A stretch of DNA of 64,000 nt from an uncultured Bacteroidales bacterium. Lineage in GTDB: Bacteria > Bacteroidota > Bacteroidia > Bacteroidales > F082. Location: NCBI GenBank assembly GCA_900315175.1, contig OMYA01000008.1:1-64000 (forward strand), read 5' to 3'. Positions 54,737 through 61,226 of the stretch are shown here, one piece after another; positions within the stretch are counted from its first letter, which is position 1, and the number at the start of each line of letters is the position of its first letter. A program made the translations under genes and the position numbers. The notes beneath the pieces are model-generated. The model was not told where the DNA came from and did no database searches. It saw only the letters and a list, made by a program, of their open reading frames with translations.

Positions 54737-57621
54737 TGAGAAAGATATATATATTTATCGCGTTTTTGGCTGTAAGTTTAGCAGCTGCCGCCCAGTCTGA
54801 CGAAGACCGTTGGGTGGATTCGGTTTACAATTCTTTGACGGATGAGCAGCGTGTCGGGCAGCTTGTCAATGTAAGGGCGAATCTGCCTAATAAGGCATAT
54901 TTTGCTGATATACAACAACTTATAGAGAAATACAACATCGGAGGAGTGACGTTTTTCCGCACTGATGCGGAGCCTTTGCTTAAGCAGGCCAACCAATGGC
55001 AGGCGATGGCGCAGACACCTTTGATGGTGGCTATTGATGGAGAATGGGGACTTGGGATGCGTATCAATGACGGAAAGTCGTATCCTTATCAGATGACGCT
55101 TGGAGCTATCAGAAATAAGGAACTCATTGCAGATATGGGCGTTCAGATTGCCGAACAATGCCGCCGTATTGGAATAAATGTAAACTTTGCACCGGATATC
55201 GACGTGAACAACGAGCCGACAAACCCGGTGATTGGTATGCGAAGCTTTGGCGAGAACCCTAAGGCTGTGGCAGAATACGGTGCTAAGTATGCGCTGGCGT
55301 TGCAAAACAACGGAGTACTGCCTACAATCAAACATTTCCCTGGTCATGGTGACACAAAAACCGACTCTCATGAGACATTGCCGAAAGTTGACAAAAATCT
55401 TAGCGAGATAAAGAAAACAGAGTTGTATCCTTTTGAATATCTGATAGATAAAGGCGTCGACGGTGTGATGGTAGGACATCTTTACATGCCGGCTTTAGAG
55501 CCAGTGAAAAACCTCTCATCGTCGGTGTCAAAAAACGTCGTGACAGGACTTCTGAAGGACAAGATGGGCTTCGACGGCCTCATTTTCAGCGATGCGATGG
55601 AGATGAAGGGTGCCTATAAAGGAGTTCATCCAGATAGCGTGGGACTTAAGTCTATAATGGCGGGAATCGATGTTGTGCTGATGCCGATAGACCCTGAAAA
55701 TACAATCCAAATCATTGTAAATCAATTAGATAATGAAGAGGTTGCACAAAGGGTAGAGGAGAGTTGCAAAAAAGTTTTGAGATATAAATATCGTCTCGGA
55801 TTGAATAACTATGTGCCGCAACCGGAAGTCGGCGTGGAAAATGATTTGCATCAGCTGAGATACGACAATCTTAAACAAAGGCTTTATAATGAGGCGGTTA
55901 CGATGCTCCGAAACGACAAGGAAATGCTGCCTCTCGACAAATCGCAAAGCGTCGCCGTGGTGACTTTCGGCAAAAAAGACGATGTCGCCAACAAACTGAA
56001 AAACGAAGGCTATGACGTGTGTTCTTATCTTGTAGAGAAAGACCTGAATAAAGGGGAAAAACAACGGTTCGTCAACGAGTTGAAGAATTACCGACAGATT
56101 GTCGTGAACATCCAAAACACCTCGATTTATGCCACAAGAGACTTCGGCATCACTGATAATATGGTTGATGTTGTCAAGGCTTTGAGCGGCAAAAACAACA
56201 GGATGGTTTTCAACCTGTTCGCTTGCCCTTACGCCATGAAGTTGTTCAAATTCAAGAAAAATCCGGCGGTTGTGATTATTGCGTATGAAGACACTCCTTA
56301 TGCTGTAAATGCCGTAGTCGGCGTGATGGCCGGGAAGATTAATCCTATTGGAAAACTGCCCGTCACAATCAGTAAGCAATTCAGGGTCGGAAGCGGATTG
56401 AGTTTTGAAAATATGCTGACGCCAGAAACGTTGCCTGTCGAACTGATTGATAATGAATATATTGCAGAAATAGACTCAATAGCTCAAAACGGCATTGACA
56501 TCGGCGCATATCCAGGCTGTCAGATTCTCGCGATGAAGGACGGAAAGATTATTTATGAGAAGAATTTCGGCCATTTCACCTATGATGATGAAGGTCATGA
56601 GGTTCAGAGCGATGATGTTTATGATATCGCCTCCCTGACCAAAGTCTTTGCGACAACATTTGCCATAATGAAGCTTTACGACGACGGCAAAATCAGTCTG
56701 GATGGCAAACTCGGCGATTATTTCCCATACCTTAAAAATACTGACAAAGCCAATATCAGACTGATAGAAATCATGACACATCAGGCAGGATTGACAGCCT
56801 GGCTCCCGCTGTATCAGGACATGATGAAAAATGGCAAGCCTGACCCTGACATTTTCAGAAAAGCCATCGACGAAGACCATACTGTCCGAGTGGCAAAAGA
56901 AATGTATATCTCAGAGGATTTCAGATTTGAATTCTATGAGACGGTTAAAGAGTCTGAACCCATAGAAAAGAGGTATAAATATAGCGATTTGGGCTTTTAT
57001 TACCTGCCTCAAATAGTGGAGATGGTGACAAATATGCCGTTTGAGAAATATCTTGAAGTGAATTTCTACGAGCCGCTTAATCTGAATCATATTTATTATA
57101 AACCTTTGAAACACATTGAGATAGATAAGATTGCACCGACAGAAAACGACAATTATTTCAGGATGCAGCAGCTTCAAGGCGACGTTCACGACCAAGCCGC
57201 GGCATTGTTGGGAGGTGTAGCAGGTCATGCCGGACTCTTTGCCAACGCACGCGACCTCGCCGTGATGATGCAACTGCTTCTTAATGATGGATATGCCAAC
57301 AACAGACAGTTCCTTTCGGAGTTTACGGTCAGGAAATTTACCAATGCTCCTTTCATCGAAAACATGAACCGCCGTGGCATCGGATTCGACAAACCTGAAG
57401 TCGACCCGACAGTGAAGTACTACACCCCGGCAAAACAATCGTCAATGAAAAGCTTCGGACATACAGGATTTACAGGCACTTTCGTGTGGGCCGACCCAGC
57501 CAACAACCTGATTGTGGTGTTCCTGTCAAACAGAGTTTATCCTGATGCATCCAACAATAAACTGTCAAAAAACGACATCAGGACGAAGATTCATGAATTG
57601 TTTTATGACGCAGTTAAATAA
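54736..57621 (+). CDS. NagZ-like GH3 - serine beta-lactamase-type fusion
   Basis: 961 residues. The signal peptide (to about residue 20) leads into a GH3 domain with the NagZ-type His-Asp dyad motif KHFPGHGDTKTDSHETLP (His200-His204) and nucleophile Asp286 in FSDAMEMKG. A GH3 C-terminal domain continues to about residue 560. The C-terminal part is a class C beta-lactamase-like serine hydrolase: Ser633-x-x-Lys636 in IASLTKVFATT, YSDLGFY in place of YxN, and HTGFTGT in place of KTG. It would cut GlcNAc from peptidoglycan fragments and act on peptide or amide bonds in the periplasm. Its operon continues the HEAT/thioredoxin genes. Confidence 0.88.
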   Translation: MRKIYIFIAFLAVSLAAAAQSDEDRWVDSVYNSLTDEQRVGQLVNVRANLPNKAYFADIQQLIEKYNIGGVTFFRTDAEPLLKQANQWQAMAQTPLMVAIDGEWGLGMRINDGKSYPYQMTLGAIRNKELIADMGVQIAEQCRRIGINVNFAPDIDVNNEPTNPVIGMRSFGENPKAVAEYGAKYALALQNNGVLPTIKHFPGHGDTKTDSHETLPKVDKNLSEIKKTELYPFEYLIDKGVDGVMVGHLYMPALEPVKNLSSSVSKNVVTGLLKDKMGFDGLIFSDAMEMKGAYKGVHPDSVGLKSIMAGIDVVLMPIDPENTIQIIVNQLDNEEVAQRVEESCKKVLRYKYRLGLNNYVPQPEVGVENDLHQLRYDNLKQRLYNEAVTMLRNDKEMLPLDKSQSVAVVTFGKKDDVANKLKNEGYDVCSYLVEKDLNKGEKQRFVNELKNYRQIVVNIQNTSIYATRDFGITDNMVDVVKALSGKNNRMVFNLFACPYAMKLFKFKKNPAVVIIAYEDTPYAVNAVVGVMAGKINPIGKLPVTISKQFRVGSGLSFENMLTPETLPVELIDNEYIAEIDSIAQNGIDIGAYPGCQILAMKDGKIIYEKNFGHFTYDDEGHEVQSDDVYDIASLTKVFATTFAIMKLYDDGKISLDGKLGDYFPYLKNTDKANIRLIEIMTHQAGLTAWLPLYQDMMKNGKPDPDIFRKAIDEDHTVRVAKEMYISEDFRFEFYETVKESEPIEKRYKYSDLGFYYLPQIVEMVTNMPFEKYLEVNFYEPLNLNHIYYKPLKHIEIDKIAPTENDNYFRMQQLQGDVHDQAAALLGGVAGHAGLFANARDLAVMMQLLLNDGYANNRQFLSEFTVRKFTNAPFIENMNRRGIGFDKPEVDPTVKYYTPAKQSSMKSFGHTGFTGTFVWADPANNLIVVFLSNRVYPDASNNKLSKNDIRTKIHELFYDAVK

Positions 57622-57625
57622 TTCA

Positions 57626-57653
57626 TGTCATTTCGACTTCGGTGAATAAATCC
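57626..57653 (+). repeat. Palindromic repeat S5, partial, intergenic
   Basis: TGTCATTTCGACTTCGGTGA then ATAAATCC, a truncated copy of the S family, in the gap after the GH3-beta-lactamase gene. Confidence 0.6.
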
Positions 57654-57725
57654 TAAAAAAAAGATAAAACATTAAATATTTTTATTTAATTTTGTAACTC
57701 GTATTGTGAGCGAAATAGTAAAACT

Positions 57726-59132
57726 ATGTCAAACCAAGCAAAATATGACTCTTTGAGGGAGACGTTCGAGTCTTTCTGCTATCAAGATTTTCATTATTCT
57801 TTGGAAAACGATGAATTTTTTGCAAGTTTTGACTTTGTATTATCACCATCCAGTAATTTAGACCGAAGCGAAACTGAGCGGAAAAATCTCCAACAAGTAA
57901 CGTTTAAGCCATATTTTAGAATTCCTGCACGCTCATTTTACCACTGGGACGAAATTCCCAAACCTCTTCTCGACAACCTGGTCTTTCACATCGGAATGAT
58001 TGAGCTGATAAGCTATTGGAAAATAGCATGCCCTAAGAAGGTGATTATCATGCCTTTTGCGCTTGACGATGAGCAGGTGAAATGGTGGAAGAAACTGTAT
58101 TTCAATGGGTTAGGGGAGTTTTTCTATGTCAATGGGATTAAGACGGATATCAAAGAATTTATGACTTTAACGTCATGTCGACCGGAGCGTAGCGGAGTGG
58201 AGACATCTCCGGCATACAATTTGTTGCACGAACGCACTTTGATTCCTGTCGGCGGCGGTAAGGACTCGGTTGTCACCCTTGAGCTGCTGAAGAACCGTAT
58301 GCCTGCTATCCCGTTGATTATCAACCCGAGAGGCGCTACAAACGAATGTGTCGCAGCGGCAGGTTTCACTGAAGAGCAGACGGCCATCGTGAAGCGCACT
58401 CTCGACCCGACGATGCTACGAATGAACGCCGAAGGCTATCTCAACGGCCACACTCCCTTCTCGGCAATGCTCGCATTCTATACCATTTTGCTTGGTTTTG
58501 CGACAAAATCGAAGTATATAGCATTGTCAAACGAGTCTTCAGCAAACGAACCTACCGTGCCTGATACAGAAATCAACCACCAGTACAGCAAGTCGGTGGC
58601 GTTTGAAAACGACTTCAGACATTATGTTGCAAAATATATCGACGCTGATATTCAATACTTTAGCTTCCTGCGACCGTTGAATGAACTGCAAATTGCAAAA
58701 CTGTTTAGTCGCGCTAAGGATTATCACAAGGTTTTCAAGAGCTGCAACGCCGGCTCGAAGACTGACTCATGGTGCGGAAAATGCCCTAAATGCATGTTCA
58801 CATGGCTCGCATTGTCACCGTTCATCACAAGAAAAGAGTTGTCCGATATTTTCGGTAAGGATTTATTGATTGACAATGACTTACGTCCAATCTTGGATCA
58901 GCTTGACGGCTCTGTGGAAGTGAAGCCTTTTGAATGTGTGGGGACAGTGGGCGAGGTGCGCGCTTGCGTCAATGATATATTGCAACACGATGATAATCTG
59001 AAAGATACGATTCTCGACGGCGTTGCAAAAACCGATGATCTGACGGTTGCCGATTACATTGCGCAGTTCGATGAAGGCAACAACCTGCCGACGATATTTA
59101 AAAACATCTTGAAGGAGGGTTTAAATGCTTAG
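57726..59132 (+). CDS. murL: UDP-MurNAc-L-Ala-L-Glu epimerase MurL
   Basis: 468 residues. Family knowledge: MurL changes L-Glu to D-Glu in UDP-MurNAc-L-Ala-L-Glu, an alternative to MurI glutamate racemase, using ATP and metal. Visible are the P-loop-like LIPVGGGKDSVVTLELLKNR (residues about 175-195), SNESSANEPTVPDTEINHQY and the Cys cluster SWCGKCPKCMFTWLALS. Two segments derived from the S palindromic repeat are in frame at residues about 46-55 and 149-162. It overlaps the following ligase gene by 8 bases, the arrangement expected for MurL-MurD2. A promoter TAATTTTG lies at 57687-57694. Confidence 0.85.
   Translation: MSNQAKYDSLRETFESFCYQDFHYSLENDEFFASFDFVLSPSSNLDRSETERKNLQQVTFKPYFRIPARSFYHWDEIPKPLLDNLVFHIGMIELISYWKIACPKKVIIMPFALDDEQVKWWKKLYFNGLGEFFYVNGIKTDIKEFMTLTSCRPERSGVETSPAYNLLHERTLIPVGGGKDSVVTLELLKNRMPAIPLIINPRGATNECVAAAGFTEEQTAIVKRTLDPTMLRMNAEGYLNGHTPFSAMLAFYTILLGFATKSKYIALSNESSANEPTVPDTEINHQYSKSVAFENDFRHYVAKYIDADIQYFSFLRPLNELQIAKLFSRAKDYHKVFKSCNAGSKTDSWCGKCPKCMFTWLALSPFITRKELSDIFGKDLLIDNDLRPILDQLDGSVEVKPFECVGTVGEVRACVNDILQHDDNLKDTILDGVAKTDDLTVADYIAQFDEGNNLPTIFKNILKEGLNA
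57861..57890 (+). repeat. Palindromic repeat S6, inside murL
   Basis: GACCGAAGCGAAACTGAGCG then GAAAAATCTC, translated as DRSETERKNL. It lacks the first dozen bases of the full repeat. Confidence 0.7.
58171..58210 (+). repeat. Palindromic repeat S7, inside murL
   Basis: CGTCATGTCGACCGGAGCGT then AGCGGAGTGGAGACATCTCC, a full-length copy translated as SCRPERSGVETSP. Confidence 0.8.
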
Positions 59133-60420
59133 CAACAGCGTCATATTCAAACGGCTTCGCGGAAAACGCATCCTGATTCTCGGTTTCGGACGCGAAGGCA
59201 AGTCGTCGCTGGCATTTATTAAAAAGTTTCTTCCTCACGCTGTCGTTGGTGTCGCTGATAAGAACGCTGAAGCGACGAAGGACTTGGACAGCAGTGTCGC
59301 GGTATATTCTGGTGAGAATTATTTGGATGCCGTAAATGACTATGACATCGTCCTTAAAACCCCTGGTATTTCTTTACTTGGCAAAAACATTGACCTTTCA
59401 AAAATCACTTCGCAAACCGATTTGTTTTTGGAGGAGTTTCATAGCCAGATAATAGGAATCACCGGGACAAAAGGCAAAAGCACCACTTCCACATTGATTT
59501 ATCATCTGCTGAAAGAGTCGGGGAGAGACGCGATTTTGGCTGGAAACATTGGCATTCCGATATTCGATGTCATCGAAAAAATCAGCAATAGGACCATAGT
59601 CGTGTTTGAACTCTCCGCGCATCAGCTGCAGTTCATCCATCAAAGCCCGCATATAGGAATCTTACTTAATGTATTTGAGGAACATCTCGACCATTTCGGG
59701 ACTTTCGAAGCTTATCGTGATGCTAAGTTGAACATTATCAGGAAGATGGAAGATAATGACTGGGCCGTCACCAATGATGAGTTCTGCTATGAGGCAGATA
59801 AAATTATGATAAAATCGCTCAATTACCAGTATTATGATTTTGGTGTTAATTGGGATGATGTGCCTCTTAAAGGCGACCATAACCGCTTGAATGTCAAGGC
59901 TGCACTGTGTGCGATTTACGCATTCGGCATCCCTGCTGACGAGGTGATACCTTATTTATATACTTTCCATCCGTTGGAGCATCGTCAGGAGCTGGTGGGC
60001 ACTTTCGGCGGCGTGACATTCTATAATGACAGTATTTCCACCATTCCGCAGGCCGCCATTGCTGCAATGCAGACCGTCAAAAATGTGACGTTCCTGCTTC
60101 TCGGTGGTTTCGACCGCGAGATTGACTACACTCCTTTAATCGTATATCTGCAAAAGAATCCTGTCCCGCATATCCTTTATACCGGCAAGGCTGGTAAACG
60201 AATGTGCGATATGCTGCAGTCGGCTGGTTATCAGGGGGATATAAAAAATTTCAAAGACCTCAATGAAGCCTTTGAAATTATTAAGGGTTTATCAAAAAAC
60301 GGCGATGTTTGCCTGCTTTCGCCAGCCGCCGCCAGCTATGATCAATACAAGAATTTTGAGGAACGCGGGCGCATTTTCAAAGAATTGTCAAGAGTTTTTT
60401 CCGGATCATTTTTGAAATAG
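59125..60420 (+). CDS. murD: MurD-type ligase (MurD2), predicted UDP-MurNAc-L-Ala:L-Glu ligase
   Basis: 431 residues. A cytoplasmic Mur ligase: an N-terminal Rossmann-like UDP domain (RILILGFGREGKSSLAFIKK), ATP loop GITGTKGKSTTSTLIYHLL (residues about 110-128), then ELSAHQLQFI and a HPLEHRQE segment as in MurD. Ordinary MurD uses D-Glu; next to MurL the family precedent (MurD2) is addition of L-Glu, later epimerised. The overlap with murL and the AAGGAGGG ribosome site just before ATG support coupling. Substrate choice cannot be read from sequence alone. Confidence 0.87.
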   Translation: MLSNSVIFKRLRGKRILILGFGREGKSSLAFIKKFLPHAVVGVADKNAEATKDLDSSVAVYSGENYLDAVNDYDIVLKTPGISLLGKNIDLSKITSQTDLFLEEFHSQIIGITGTKGKSTTSTLIYHLLKESGRDAILAGNIGIPIFDVIEKISNRTIVVFELSAHQLQFIHQSPHIGILLNVFEEHLDHFGTFEAYRDAKLNIIRKMEDNDWAVTNDEFCYEADKIMIKSLNYQYYDFGVNWDDVPLKGDHNRLNVKAALCAIYAFGIPADEVIPYLYTFHPLEHRQELVGTFGGVTFYNDSISTIPQAAIAAMQTVKNVTFLLLGGFDREIDYTPLIVYLQKNPVPHILYTGKAGKRMCDMLQSAGYQGDIKNFKDLNEAFEIIKGLSKNGDVCLLSPAAASYDQYKNFEERGRIFKELSRVFSGSFLK

Positions 60421-61121
60421 AACAACAGAATCTCATTCCACTGGTTTAATGCGAGTCGCTTGCCGCAAATGATATTTTCATCTTGTTTATACTTGTACAC
60501 CGATAAAGTGATGATGGTGTCCTGAGTTTCAGAAATCGGGATAGTATCGTTGATGTCAGCGTAATGGTTGAAATTCTCTGTAAGATAATTGTTTAAGAGA
60601 TAACTCACTGACGGTCTGATATATACATCTGATTCTTCGTAAGCTCCGTTATTAAAGAAGAAGTCCATTTCGCCGCAAGCGTAAGAATATCCCTGACTGC
60701 CTGTATATTGGTAAACTAGCTTGCCTTCTGGGTTGTAACCTGAATTATAAGGTCTTCCATAAAGTGCTCTGATTCTTTCGGAGCTGCATCCGAACTCGAA
60801 TGTGGGCTGAGTGAAAAGAGCGACATTCACATCAACTGTCATTTCTTCGTAGCCGTTTGATAAAGACACCTTGGCATTGCCAACATTTTTACCATAAATA
60901 TTTCCGCTGCCAGACACTGTTATGACTTCTATATGCGGGTCGCTGTTTATGGCTGAATATGAAATGTCATAATCAGATGATGCTGCAATTTGATGATTGC
61001 CCTGAAGTACCATTGAGATGGGGTCGGAGTCACTGTAATTCAATGACTTGGACTTTTTGTTATTCTTACAACCTGTAGCCAAAACGGCTAAAATCATCAT
61101 AAAAAACAATGTCTTTTTCAT
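60342..61121 (-). CDS. Hypothetical lipoprotein
   Basis: 259 residues. The signal peptide (MKKTLFFMMILAVLATGCKN) has a lipobox ATGC. Residues about 50-110 look like a beta-rich Ig-like unit (NGYEEMTVDVNVALF) and the rest is Tyr/Asn-rich without a domain I know. It is convergent with murD and overlaps its last 79 bases on the other strand, which is long for such overlaps. Confidence 0.65.
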   Translation of the reverse strand: MKKTLFFMMILAVLATGCKNNKKSKSLNYSDSDPISMVLQGNHQIAASSDYDISYSAINSDPHIEVITVSGSGNIYGKNVGNAKVSLSNGYEEMTVDVNVALFTQPTFEFGCSSERIRALYGRPYNSGYNPEGKLVYQYTGSQGYSYACGEMDFFFNNGAYEESDVYIRPSVSYLLNNYLTENFNHYADINDTIPISETQDTIITLSVYKYKQDENIICGKRLALNQWNEILLFYFKNDPEKTLDNSLKMRPRSSKFLY

Positions 61122-61164
61122 ATTTTTTAAATTTATGATGCAAAATTATAAAAAAAATCTTAAG

Positions 61165-61188
61165 TTTGAAGAAAAAAAATTAAATTTG
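61165..61188 (+). promoter_or_regulatory. gcvP promoter
   Basis: TTG at 61165-61167 and TAAATTTG at 61181-61188, spacer slightly short at 13. The leader to the ATG at 61227 is about 30 bases, too short for a glycine riboswitch. Confidence 0.55.
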
Positions 61189-61226
61189 CACGTTTGGAAA
61201 TAAATGACAAATCAAAATATAAATCT

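Noticed and set aside
61189-61226. Glycine riboswitch before gcvP
   Set aside because: The leader is only about 30 bases, too short for an aptamer.
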